Shown: piece after piece, positions 54,175-62,842 of the stretch
Layout: each line of letters opens with the position of its first letter
Numbering within the stretch: the first letter of the stretch is position 1
Position numbers and translations under genes: made by a program
Source: JAJDUF01 sp965214295
GTDB lineage: Bacteria; Chloroflexota; UBA11872; UBA12225; JAJDUF01
Direction of reading: 5' to 3'
NCBI GenBank assembly: GCA_965214295.1
Contig: OZ243944.1
Coordinates: forward strand, 1,426,001-1,490,000
DNA: 64,000 nt
The notes under the pieces: model-generated
What the model was told of the DNA's origin: nothing
Seen by the model: only the letters and a program-made list of their open reading frames with translations
Database searches by the model: none

Positions 54175-57100
54175 CTACAACACCCCGGCGTCAGTCAGAC
54201 CAGCATAGCGTAGCGCCTCATCGAGGTCGGCGGCCAAGACAAAGAAACTGATCCCCCGCGCCGTTTCGCCGGGCCCCAGCCGCAGCGGGTGGTGGGCGGT
54301 GAGATGTGCGCCTTCCAAGCCCATGTCCAGCGGCCCGATGTTGAAGTCGTGGCAGCCGGCGACGGCGCATAGCACACGTCCCGTCTCGTCGTTGCGTACT
54401 GCCATCCACGTACCGGCCCCGCTGGCGTCGCCCCCATGGACGCGCTTGGCCTGGCGTAGCCCATGGCGCCGATAGAAGAGACGGCCAACCTTGCGATCAC
54501 CGTCCACCTGCAAGAACGACGTGAGCCTCAGGTGGCCGTCGAAAGGCGCGGGGCCGTTGGTGAACTCCGTACTGACGGCGAGCAGGTTGGAGCTTCCCAG
54601 TGTGAGGTAGGACAGGCTCAACCGGCTGCCGCGGCACGACTCGTGCTCCAGGTCGGCAGTGAGCCGGACCCCGTGCCAGCGCACACCCCCCGGTCCGTCC
54701 CTGGTCGTCTCCTCCCAGCTGAACCGGGCTTCATCGAGCGGCCCGATCGAGCGCCGCGTCCCCGGGCCGCTGATGCCGGGATTCAGGCCGCCGTACCAGG
54801 GGTTGAACCAGACGAAGATGCCCGGGGCCGGCCGCGCCGCATGCAGGTGCTCGACTATTCGCCCCTCGGCCCGACGCTCCTGCCAGGAGGCTATGCCGCC
54901 CCGGTGCTCCGGTACGACGAGAAACCGCATCCGGCCGTTGTCAATGGCTACCGCCGCGCGGTCTCCGGCGGTGGTGTTCTCGACCGTAACCGGCTGCCGG
55001 CGATCACCGCCGCGAATCACGGTCAGCGTGCGTCGCTCGTCCCAGAGTTGGTGCTCGATATCCACCGCGAGGTCGTGCGCGCCGGCAGCCCCGTCCGCAA
55101 ACGTCACGCCGAGGTCGTGGCTCTGGGCAGCGCCGCGCGCCAGATCGGCCAACGGGAGCGTCGCCGGCGTCACGTCAACGCCGGCACTGGTAGACAGGCG
55201 CACGTCCCCGGTGAGCACCCGCTGCCGGTAGCTCGTTAGGGCGAGTTGGGTTGTCGCCGTGCGGGTGTCGAATAGCAGCGGCGCCACGGTAGCCGTGAGC
55301 GCCTCGTGGGCGCGCGGCGGCTCTTTCGGCGCTGCGGGTGCGACGTAGCTGCGCCACAGCTCCCGCACTATCTTCCAGTCGCCGCGCCCCGCATAGAGCA
55401 GGATGGGCGGTGTTTCGCGCGTCACGCCGGGCGGGACCTCGCCGAGATCGAAGGTCAGCGCCGGCACCGACCAGGAGACCTCAACCCGCGTGGCGTCGCG
55501 CCACACACACCCCGACACCAGACCGTCGGCGTACTCGGCAGTCCACGTCTCGGCCCATTGGTCGGGAGTGCTCCACTCGGACTCGGCCGAGTCTGGGAAC
55601 TGCATACGCTCATCTACGACCAAGCCCTCCCGCAGGGGCAGCGCGACACGCGAGCGGGCGATGTCGTTACTCGTCACCGTTTGCACTTGGACGGCGCGTG
55701 GTACGCGCCCGTTGTTCGTGATGCCATACCAAGCGCGGATGATCGGAGCGCCGCCGATTTCGAGGCGACGCCGAAATACGACCCCCGGCCAGGTATCGGA
55801 TTGTGCCGTCAGCCCGATGACCACCCGGCTGCTCTCCGTTCCCCCGCCGACCACCTCGGCCTCAAAGGTCTTCCGCCCCGCCTCCGCGGGCCAGAAGGGG
55901 GGGCCAAAAGCACCCGATTGCCAGACCAGATCGCGGCCCGTTGCCCGATCCGTCACGGAAAAATACTGGTCACCCCAGCGGCCCTTCAGCGAGGCCCGGA
56001 TCACCGCTTGGTCGCTATGCACGGAGATAGCGTCCTCCTCGCGCTGCACCAGCAGCGCACCCGGAGCCAAGCAAGGGATCGTCAGGCGCTCGGTGCGGGC
56101 CGGCAGCGTTACCGGCTCACCGTCCTCGCCGGCAGCACCCCGGGACGTTTCGATGTACGCGCTCAAGCGGTGGAGACCCGCGTGGGCGGCGTGCGGCGCG
56201 AGCCGAAACGCCGTGCGCCCTTTGGCCGGCAGATCATACGCCTGGGTGGCCGTATCCTCAGGGGCGAGGGCGAGGCCGTCGGTTGCCCCCAGCGTGACCG
56301 AGCCGCGCACCGGCTCATCGAGGCGGTTGGTGACGGTCAGCCAGGTCGGTCGCGGCACCTCCGGCACCAGTCGGTAGTGCTGTTCGAGCGCCACGTCCAC
56401 CGGCTTGGTCGGTCGCGCCGCCACCGCCAGCGGCACGACTGCATCCCCAATGATGGCCGCAGTACGCACCCGTGGAGCCTTGTCCGCAGCGGCTTTCGGG
56501 TCGGCATCCCGCTCGGCGGTGACGCGCTGCGTCCAAACCTGCCGCTCACGCACCGCGGCGCGCACTTGGAACGACGTACTCAGGCCCGCGTCGGCCTCGG
56601 CGACCAGCGTGACCGGCAGTGGGCCGGCCCGCTTGTGCTGCACCTCCCACGTCAGCGTGCGCTGCCCGCCGAGCGGCACTGCGGGATCGTCGAGCGTACA
56701 CGAGATCGCCCACTCGTCGGTTTCCAGGGCCAGCAAACCGCGCGCGTGGCGATCAATCGTCGCGCGTAGCTCACGCCCGTCGCGGCGCCAGACGTAGGTG
56801 AAGACCTCGGTATTGCCTCGCTTTTCCTTGTCGGGGCTGGCCGACAGGTCCCGCACCTGTGTTGTGTACCAATCGGCGCCGTCGAGGAACTCCTGGACCG
56901 GCCGCAGCGCGAACAGCAGCGGCAGGAAGTTCTGCATCGTCACGCTTGTATCGGGCACCCAGAAGAAGCCGGTCTTCTTGTAGAGCGGAATAGACTTCAT
57001 GTTCCCCGCCCACGTGCCGAGACTTAGCCGCTGGTAGCCCAGCGCACACGTATGCGCCAGGGCACGCTTGAGCAGGTCACGACCGAGACCGCGGCCCTGA

Positions 57101-57393
57101 AACTGTGGGCTGACGTTCAATAGTGGCACCCAGGCGGCCTGCGGATCATCGCTGTCGTCCCCCAACGAGCAATACCCGGCCACCTGGCCGTCGGCGAAGG
57201 CGAGGTAGGTCTCGATCAGCTGCGCTTCCACGTACTCGCGGCGCACCCGTTCGGCGGTGTGCAGTGTCCCCTCCGTCCAACTGCCGGGCCACTCGCTATC
57301 GCTGTCGTTCCACATCGTGGCGACGCCCTCCGCATCCTCGTCGCGGTAGGGGCGAATGTGTGGCAGCGTGGCCGGGTCCAGTACCGTGAACAT
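54175..57393 (-). CDS. Large GNAT - beta-sandwich fusion protein
   Basis: The 1072-residue protein begins with an acetyltransferase domain (about 10-165): the acetyl-CoA-binding NVSPQFQGRGLGRDLLKRAL, followed by GYQRLSLGTWAGNMKSIPLYKKTGF. The remaining ~900 residues are not acetyltransferase. They contain repeated beta-rich sections such as LTWLTVTNRLDEP-like strands and an NGRMRFLVVPEHRGGIASW piece, resembling the galactose-mutarotase/beta-sandwich regions of glycoside-processing proteins. No signal peptide or membrane segment is apparent. The end is ALRYAGLTDAGVL. I do not recognise the C-terminal family. The fusion suggests an enzyme that modifies or senses a carbohydrate-linked substrate, but this is inference. 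A Gfo/Idh/MocA gene follows. Confidence 0.8.
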   Translation of the reverse strand: MFTVLDPATLPHIRPYRDEDAEGVATMWNDSDSEWPGSWTEGTLHTAERVRREYVEAQLIETYLAFADGQVAGYCSLGDDSDDPQAAWVPLLNVSPQFQGRGLGRDLLKRALAHTCALGYQRLSLGTWAGNMKSIPLYKKTGFFWVPDTSVTMQNFLPLLFALRPVQEFLDGADWYTTQVRDLSASPDKEKRGNTEVFTYVWRRDGRELRATIDRHARGLLALETDEWAISCTLDDPAVPLGGQRTLTWEVQHKRAGPLPVTLVAEADAGLSTSFQVRAAVRERQVWTQRVTAERDADPKAAADKAPRVRTAAIIGDAVVPLAVAARPTKPVDVALEQHYRLVPEVPRPTWLTVTNRLDEPVRGSVTLGATDGLALAPEDTATQAYDLPAKGRTAFRLAPHAAHAGLHRLSAYIETSRGAAGEDGEPVTLPARTERLTIPCLAPGALLVQREEDAISVHSDQAVIRASLKGRWGDQYFSVTDRATGRDLVWQSGAFGPPFWPAEAGRKTFEAEVVGGGTESSRVVIGLTAQSDTWPGVVFRRRLEIGGAPIIRAWYGITNNGRVPRAVQVQTVTSNDIARSRVALPLREGLVVDERMQFPDSAESEWSTPDQWAETWTAEYADGLVSGCVWRDATRVEVSWSVPALTFDLGEVPPGVTRETPPILLYAGRGDWKIVRELWRSYVAPAAPKEPPRAHEALTATVAPLLFDTRTATTQLALTSYRQRVLTGDVRLSTSAGVDVTPATLPLADLARGAAQSHDLGVTFADGAAGAHDLAVDIEHQLWDERRTLTVIRGGDRRQPVTVENTTAGDRAAVAIDNGRMRFLVVPEHRGGIASWQERRAEGRIVEHLHAARPAPGIFVWFNPWYGGLNPGISGPGTRRSIGPLDEARFSWEETTRDGPGGVRWHGVRLTADLEHESCRGSRLSLSYLTLGSSNLLAVSTEFTNGPAPFDGHLRLTSFLQVDGDRKVGRLFYRRHGLRQAKRVHGGDASGAGTWMAVRNDETGRVLCAVAGCHDFNIGPLDMGLEGAHLTAHHPLRLGPGETARGISFFVLAADLDEALRYAGLTDAGVL

Positions 57394-57477
57394 AAGCCAC
57401 CATCATAGCACGGTCAGGAGCGCTACCCGGTGCGCTCCGCCTGACTGTGAGTCAGGCTGGGATGATATGGGGGTAGA

Positions 57478-57545
57478 ATGGATGGTGGGTGTGCCGGAGC
57501 CACCACCTCGCGTGGTGTGAAGCGCAACGGTCACGTCTCTTATTG
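57478..57545 (-). pseudogene. Degenerate copy of the glyA 3' end
   Basis: The minus strand of about 57490-57541 translates as ET-stop-PLRFTPREVVAPA, which aligns with the glyA C-terminus ETWPPLFAPHEAAPALV. The first 24 bases, on the plus strand (ATGGATGGTGGGTGTGCCGG), also recur at 58420-58443 with two changes. The fragment lacks all of the upstream glyA sequence and has a stop in frame. Confidence 0.6.
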
Positions 57546-57595
57546 CATGGAAAAAGGCCGGCTGCGCGAGCTTGTGCCAATAAGGGGGGTGCTGG

Positions 57596-58402
57596 ATGGA
57601 TGAATCGGGGAGCGTAGCAGTGGATGATGGCGTCCGGATCGCCTATACGCTTCGCGGGCCGCAAACTTCGCCTGCGCTGCTTTTCTGCCCGGGGCTTGGG
57701 GCAACGCAATTAGGGTACGCGGCTGACGCCGCCTACTTTGCCAGAAGAGGACGGTGGACGCTTACTTTCGACCTGCGCGGCTCTGGCCGCTCGTCAACAC
57801 CGCGGCAGATGGCGCCAGAGTCCTTCACGATAGCTCGGTTGGCCGACGACGTTATTCAATTGCTCGATGTGCGCGGGATGCAAACCGTGGATGTTGTCGG
57901 CCATTCCTTGGGTGGTGTGGTGGGGCTGGAACTGGTCAGCCGCGCGCCGTCGCGGGTGCGAAGCCTGATTACATACGGCACGACTTATCGGATCAACTGG
58001 CCCTGGATTTCCTTGGCGGCGCTGAACCTGTTTTATCGGCTGGCCGGGACGAAACTCCATGCCGCGCTGATCGCTAAGGTAGCCACTTACGAGCATACCC
58101 CTGCCTTGATAAAAGCGATGCTGGCGGAATTTCCGGTATCTGTCAGTAACCACATTCGCTGGGGTATACGCAGCTACGATTACCTGGCCGCCGCCGTATC
58201 GTGGTCCGGCCCAATCCTGCTGATTCGAGGGTCGCTGGACCAAGCAGTCAACCGCAGCCTCGGACCGACTCTGGCGGCTCTGGAGCGCAGACCGAACTTT
58301 CACTTGGCCGAACTCGAAGGCGCCGGGCACTATACCAACCTCGACAAACCCCGGGAAGTCCGTGAACTCATGACGCAGTTCCTTGAGCCAAGCAAGAATT
58401 GA
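57596..58402 (+). CDS. Alpha/beta hydrolase
   Basis: The 268-residue esterase-like hydrolase has the nucleophile elbow GHSLGG with Ser104, the oxyanion loop LFCPGLGATQLGY, FDLRGSGRSS (about 58-67), and the C-terminal acid and base in LLIRGSLDQAVNR and EGAGHYTNLDKP. There is no signal peptide. A purine tract (AAGGGGGGTGC) precedes the ATG. GC content looks a little lower than in glyA. It is bracketed by a degenerate copy of the glyA 3' end on the left and glyA itself on the right, suggesting insertion. The substrate is unknown. Confidence 0.92.
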   Translation: MDESGSVAVDDGVRIAYTLRGPQTSPALLFCPGLGATQLGYAADAAYFARRGRWTLTFDLRGSGRSSTPRQMAPESFTIARLADDVIQLLDVRGMQTVDVVGHSLGGVVGLELVSRAPSRVRSLITYGTTYRINWPWISLAALNLFYRLAGTKLHAALIAKVATYEHTPALIKAMLAEFPVSVSNHIRWGIRSYDYLAAAVSWSGPILLIRGSLDQAVNRSLGPTLAALERRPNFHLAELEGAGHYTNLDKPREVRELMTQFLEPSKN

Positions 58403-58482
58403 CCAAGATCAAGATACATATGGATGGTGGGCGTGTCGGAGCCGCCGCCCGGTATCTCCCCTACACAGGGCGCTCCAAACCG

Positions 58483-59781
58483 TCAGACCAACGCCGGAGC
58501 CGCCTCGTGTGGTGCGAAGAGCGGCGGCCACGTCTCCTCCCGCTCGCGCCGCTCAACCACACTGCTCGCCAGTTCCCGCACCTCCGCAGCGACCGCGGCC
58601 GGCACCGCGTCATCGTCGAGGTTGCGGAGCACGCGGGCGATCAGCCGGCCAATCGTGCGGAACTCGTCAGCGCGAAAACCGAACGTCGTGGCCGCCGGGC
58701 TGCCCATGCGGATACCGCTGGTGACGAACGGCGACTTGGTATCGAAAGGAACCGTATTCTTGTTGACCACCAAGCCCGCCGCTTCCAGCGCCGCGGCGGC
58801 CTCCTTTCCCGTCGGCCCGGCCGCGGGAAAGCGCACCAGCAGTAAGTGATTGTCCGTGCCGCCGGCGACGAGCGTCAGCCCCTCGGCCAGCAGCGTCTCG
58901 GCGAGCACCGCGCAGTTGTCCACGACGGCCTTCGCATACGCCGCGAAGTCCGGCTGCGCCGCCTCGTGGAACATCACGGCCTTGGCGGCGATGACGTGCT
59001 CCAGCGGCCCGCCTTGCAGGCCGGGGAAGATGGCCCGGTCGAGGTCACGGCGCAGTCTACGCTCGCACAGCACCAACCCGCCGCGTGGCCCGCGCAGGGT
59101 CTTGTGCGTCGTCGAAGTCACGTACTGCGCGTAGGGAATGGGCGAGGGGTGTACGCCGCCCACGATGAGTCCGGCGACGTGAGCGATGTCCGCCATGTGT
59201 AGGGCACCCACCTCGTCGGCAATCTCCTTGAAGCGGTCATACTCCCAGACGCGGGGATAGGCCGTGGCGCCGGTGACAATCAGCTTCGGCCGGTGCTCCC
59301 GCGCCAGACGGGCCACCTGGTCCAAGTCAATCCGCTCGGTCTGCGGGTCTACGCTATAGTGGACGAAGTTGTAGAGCTTGGCCGAAAAGTTGACCGGTGA
59401 GCCGTGGGTGAGGTGTCCGCCGCTGGTGAGGTCCATGCCCAGCACCGTATCGCCCGGCTGGAGGGCCGCGAAGTAGACCGCCATATTGGCGGAAGCGCCG
59501 GAATGGGGCTGGACGTTCGCATGTCCGGCCTTGAACAGCCGCCGCGCCCGCCGCCGCGCCAGGCTCTCGACCTCATCCACCCACTGACACCCCTGGTAGT
59601 AGCGCTGGTTCGGGTAGCCCTCGGCATACTTCTGGGTCAGCACCGACCCGTTCGCTTCGAGCACGGCCGCACTAGGGTAGTTCTCGGATGGGATCAGCTG
59701 GATGTGCTCGCGCAGCCGCCGTTCCTCACCGACCACGGCCGCGTAGACCGCGGGGTCCTGCCGTTCGAGCGCACTGGCCAT
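58483..59781 (-). CDS. glyA: Serine hydroxymethyltransferase
   Basis: This 432-residue PLP enzyme makes glycine and methylene-tetrahydrofolate from serine. Motifs are LIPSENYPSAAVLEANGSVLTQKYAEGYP (about 27-55), NVQPHSGASANMAVY, LTSGGHLTHG, MADIAHVAGLIVGG (with the PLP-binding Asp) and STTHKTLRGPRGG, with the PLP lysine near 225. The N-terminus of the frame is longer (59880), but the ATG at 59781 has AACGAGGGGGTGAGG upstream and gives the normal length. It is 16 bases downstream of the hypothetical membrane protein gene at 59798. Confidence 0.96.
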   Translation of the reverse strand: MASALERQDPAVYAAVVGEERRLREHIQLIPSENYPSAAVLEANGSVLTQKYAEGYPNQRYYQGCQWVDEVESLARRRARRLFKAGHANVQPHSGASANMAVYFAALQPGDTVLGMDLTSGGHLTHGSPVNFSAKLYNFVHYSVDPQTERIDLDQVARLAREHRPKLIVTGATAYPRVWEYDRFKEIADEVGALHMADIAHVAGLIVGGVHPSPIPYAQYVTSTTHKTLRGPRGGLVLCERRLRRDLDRAIFPGLQGGPLEHVIAAKAVMFHEAAQPDFAAYAKAVVDNCAVLAETLLAEGLTLVAGGTDNHLLLVRFPAAGPTGKEAAAALEAAGLVVNKNTVPFDTKSPFVTSGIRMGSPAATTFGFRADEFRTIGRLIARVLRNLDDDAVPAAVAAEVRELASSVVERREREETWPPLFAPHEAAPALV

Positions 59782-59797
59782 GAGCCTCACCCCCTCG

Positions 59798-60364
59798 TTA
59801 CGTCGCTGGTCCTGGGCCGGTTCGTCTGCCTCGCCAGTATCGCCACACCTCGGCAACCCACCCGCCACTGGCAGCGCCAACCAAGATCAAGAAATCTCCG
59901 AGCAGAATGCCCAATATATTCATGCGCGGCAGCACGGCCGGGCCGTATTGTTCGACCAGCCGCCCCTCGAAGATGGCGTTCTGCACGGCCCAGCCGACGA
60001 TGTAGACGATTCCGACCGCGCAGCCGTTGAGCGGGCTGGCAATCCGGGCCATCCATCCGGCCAGCCCCCCCCCGACAAAGAGGGCCGCAAACGTGACCAG
60101 CGGCCGCACGATCAGGTTGTCGCCGAGTCCGAGCTTGGCGACGACGTACCCCAGCGCCACCGACAAGAGATACGCACAGAGCGCCCCGGCCACGACCGCC
60201 CGCCAGCGAAACGCGACCGGTCGGTCGGTCGGGTCAGCCGGCGGCGCGGCCTCTGCCGGCTTGAACTGCGGTGTGGAGGTGATGGCGCGTGCTCCTCTCG
60301 TCAGAAGTCTCTTCCGACCGCATTCTATCAGGTAGTATGCCGCCGGTAGCCGGCTCCCCGTCAT
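59798..60364 (-). CDS. Hypothetical membrane protein
   Basis: This protein of up to 188 residues has four membrane helices: about residues 55-75 (AVVAGALCAYLLSVALGYVVA), 85-105 (RPLVTFAALFVGGGLAGWMA), 110-130 (LNGCAVGIVYIVGWAVQNAIF) and 148-165 (NILGILLGDFLILVGAASGG). The N-terminal ~45 residues are basic and not conserved-looking. The ATG at 60364 lies inside a family-A repeat, so the true start may be further downstream. It may be cotranscribed with glyA. I cannot assign a function. Confidence 0.65.
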   Translation of the reverse strand: MTGSRLPAAYYLIECGRKRLLTRGARAITSTPQFKPAEAAPPADPTDRPVAFRWRAVVAGALCAYLLSVALGYVVAKLGLGDNLIVRPLVTFAALFVGGGLAGWMARIASPLNGCAVGIVYIVGWAVQNAIFEGRLVEQYGPAVLPRMNILGILLGDFLILVGAASGGWVAEVWRYWRGRRTGPGPAT

Positions 60365-60386
60365 TGCGGCGAAAGCCGCAATCCAG
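60357..60386 (+). repeat. Family-A palindromic repeat
   Basis: CCCGTCATTGCGGCGAAAGC then CGCAATCCAGG. It shares the TTGCGGC/GCCGCAA arm variant with the copy at 36931-36959. Confidence 0.85.
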
Positions 60387-60509
60387 GTGGCGCAGTAGAC
60401 TCAACCACAGCCGGGAGAGAGTATTCGCGGTTTCAAGGCATCTTGGTGAATAGAGTAGTCCGGCCAGCGGCCCCCTACTACTCGTTGTGCTCATGAGCAA
60501 GGAGGTCAT

Positions 60510-62756
60510 ATGAGCCAGCGTACCCTTTCCGTCACACAGCTGCGCCGACTGCGGAAGCCTACCTTTCGGGTACCTCTCCATGTCTCGCCCGACGGCGCCA
60601 AGCTAGCCGTCAGCGTGATGCGCGACGAGCCAGGGGCCGAAGTGTCGGACGCCCAAGGCTTCACGCCTTCAGGGCTGCCTAGCGAGGCCGTAGGCAGCCG
60701 GGTCTTGGTCGTCAATACGGCGACGGGCGCGGTCGAGGCGCCGTTCTCGGCCGCCAGGACCAGTTGGGGCGGTCAGTGGTCAACCGACGGCACCATGCTC
60801 GCCGCCTACGTGCAGCAGCAGCAGGAGCCACCGGGCCTGGGTATCTGGCACCGTGCCACGGGCGCCGTGCGGCAACTGCCGGTTCCGGTGCGTCCATTCT
60901 TCGGATTCGAGGTGCCGCGGTGGACCCCGGACAGCCGCAGCGTGATCGTGAAGCTGACGGCGGCAGCGTCGCTGGCTGTACAGCAGCAGACTGCCCCGGC
61001 TGCTCCTGACGGTCCGTCGGCGATACGGGTGTTCTCCTTCGACCCGGAGCCACCGGATGCCCCGCCGAGCACGACAGCCAAGACGGAAGCACCGACGACC
61101 TTGCCAGGCTGGGCGGACGGCTATCGCTGTGATCTGGCACAGGTGATGGTCCATACCGGGGATGTGACCGTGCTCGCGCCGGACTGGTCCTTGATGGGCT
61201 GGGAAGTTGCCCCGGACGGCCACGCCGTTGCCGTGTTGCGGTACACCACGGCCGACCCGACCAAGCAGCAGTTCTACTACGACCTGACCACCGTTCCCCT
61301 CGACGGTCGTAGCCCTACCGTGCTTGCGCGGCGTATTCCCCAGGAATACGGTATCAAGTGCTCCTGGTCGCCGGATAGCCGTTCGCTGGCGTATGTCTCG
61401 CGGGGGCGCACGTACCCTGGCCGGTTGTGGGTGGTTCCGGCCGACGGATCAGGCGAGCCGACGAACCTCGCCGTCGGGGAAGACCTCCGGCTCGTGAGGG
61501 ACGACGAGGTGCCGCGCTGGAGTGCAGATGGCGAGCGCGTCTACTGCCTGTCCCAAGACGGTTATTGGGAGTGCGCCGCCGACGGTAGCGGCCGGCGCTG
61601 GATTGCCGCCGGTACGGAGGATGAGCCGCAGCAGTTGCTCCGCTGGGTGCAATCCCCTCGGGGTTCGCTTTGCTGGCAGCCGGAGCACGGGGCCATGCTG
61701 CAGCTTGCCCGGCACACCCAGACAAGGCACCTGCTCCTCACTGCGCTGAACCTAGCGAGTGGGCAGACGGAGGTGTTGGCAGAGTTGGCCAAGGCGCCGG
61801 TTGGCGGCCCCTACGGCATGGAAGTGGCCCCGGACGGACCCACCGTCTACCTGCTACTCCGGTCCGCTGACCATCCCACCGAGTTGTGGCAGTTCCGCGA
61901 CGGCTTCCGGAGGGCCCAGCGTTTCGTTTCCTTCAACCCTGACCTGGGCGATATCGCGCTGGGGACGAGCCGGCTGGTGACGTGGCGGGGAGCGGACGGG
62001 ACGCAGCAGGAGGGTACGCTGCTGCTACCACCACAGTACGAGGAAGGTCAGCCGCTCCCGACGATTGTCGAGATGTATGGGGGTGCAAAAGGATCAAGGT
62101 ATCAGCATGTCTTCGGTGGGAGCGGAGCGATGGTGCCGGGGCAGTTCCTGGCGAGCCGCGGCTTTGCTGTCTTCTACCCGGACATGCCGATGGAGGAGCG
62201 CGATCCCCGTCGCCAGTTGCCGGGGTTGGTGCTCCCGGCCGTCAACCGGCTGATTGATTTAGGTATTGCCGATCCGCAGCGCCTCGGCTTGATGGGAAAC
62301 AGCTACGGGAGCTACTGCACGCTGGCCTTGCTGACGCAGACCGATCGCTTCCAGGCTGCCGTGGTCAGTGCAGTCTACGCGAACCTCACGAGCGTCTACG
62401 GCGCGTTGGACGAGCACGGACATAGCCGGTGGCTCGGCTGGTGCGAGAGCGGACAAGCCCGTCTGGGAGGCTCCCTGTGGGAGCGGCGGGATGCCTACGT
62501 CGAGAACTCGCCCCTTTTCTACCTCGACCGGGTGACCACGCCCCTGTTGATTGGCTGCGGGACAACGCTTGCCGAGGAGCCGGCGCAGGCGGGCGAGGTC
62601 TTCAGCGCCCTGCGCCGGCTCGGCCAGCGCGTAGAGCTGCGATTATACGAGGGCGAGACCCACGCCCCTGGTGGGTGGTCGGAACCCAGTCACCGCGACT
62701 TCGCAGATCGGGTAGTCCAGTGGTTTGCCACCCACCTCAACGGGGCCGAGGACTAG
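60510..62756 (+). CDS. S9-family serine peptidase (prolyl oligopeptidase / acylaminoacyl-peptidase type)
   Basis: The 748-residue protein has an N-terminal seven-bladed beta-propeller (about residues 20-480; repeated WSPDSRSLAYVSRG and WSADGERVYCLS) and a C-terminal alpha/beta hydrolase. The nucleophile is Ser598 in GNSYGSY, and His718 in EGETHAP completes the triad; the Asp/Glu lies between them. There is no signal peptide, so it is probably cytosolic. AAGGAGG precedes the ATG by seven bases, a strong ribosome binding site. It is probably involved in peptide turnover. Confidence 0.93.
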   Translation: MSQRTLSVTQLRRLRKPTFRVPLHVSPDGAKLAVSVMRDEPGAEVSDAQGFTPSGLPSEAVGSRVLVVNTATGAVEAPFSAARTSWGGQWSTDGTMLAAYVQQQQEPPGLGIWHRATGAVRQLPVPVRPFFGFEVPRWTPDSRSVIVKLTAAASLAVQQQTAPAAPDGPSAIRVFSFDPEPPDAPPSTTAKTEAPTTLPGWADGYRCDLAQVMVHTGDVTVLAPDWSLMGWEVAPDGHAVAVLRYTTADPTKQQFYYDLTTVPLDGRSPTVLARRIPQEYGIKCSWSPDSRSLAYVSRGRTYPGRLWVVPADGSGEPTNLAVGEDLRLVRDDEVPRWSADGERVYCLSQDGYWECAADGSGRRWIAAGTEDEPQQLLRWVQSPRGSLCWQPEHGAMLQLARHTQTRHLLLTALNLASGQTEVLAELAKAPVGGPYGMEVAPDGPTVYLLLRSADHPTELWQFRDGFRRAQRFVSFNPDLGDIALGTSRLVTWRGADGTQQEGTLLLPPQYEEGQPLPTIVEMYGGAKGSRYQHVFGGSGAMVPGQFLASRGFAVFYPDMPMEERDPRRQLPGLVLPAVNRLIDLGIADPQRLGLMGNSYGSYCTLALLTQTDRFQAAVVSAVYANLTSVYGALDEHGHSRWLGWCESGQARLGGSLWERRDAYVENSPLFYLDRVTTPLLIGCGTTLAEEPAQAGEVFSALRRLGQRVELRLYEGETHAPGGWSEPSHRDFADRVVQWFATHLNGAED

Positions 62757-62842
62757 GAGGCTGGCCCCCACAACCCTCCCTCGTTCCGACGGGAGAGGGA
62801 ACACACCCGTCCCCCTGCCGCAGCGGGGGGACCATAGGGGGG

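Noticed and set aside
55306..56769. A 487-codon plus-strand frame opposite the giant GNAT fusion
   Set aside because: Shadow of the GC-skewed third positions of the minus-strand gene; His/Arg-rich without domains.
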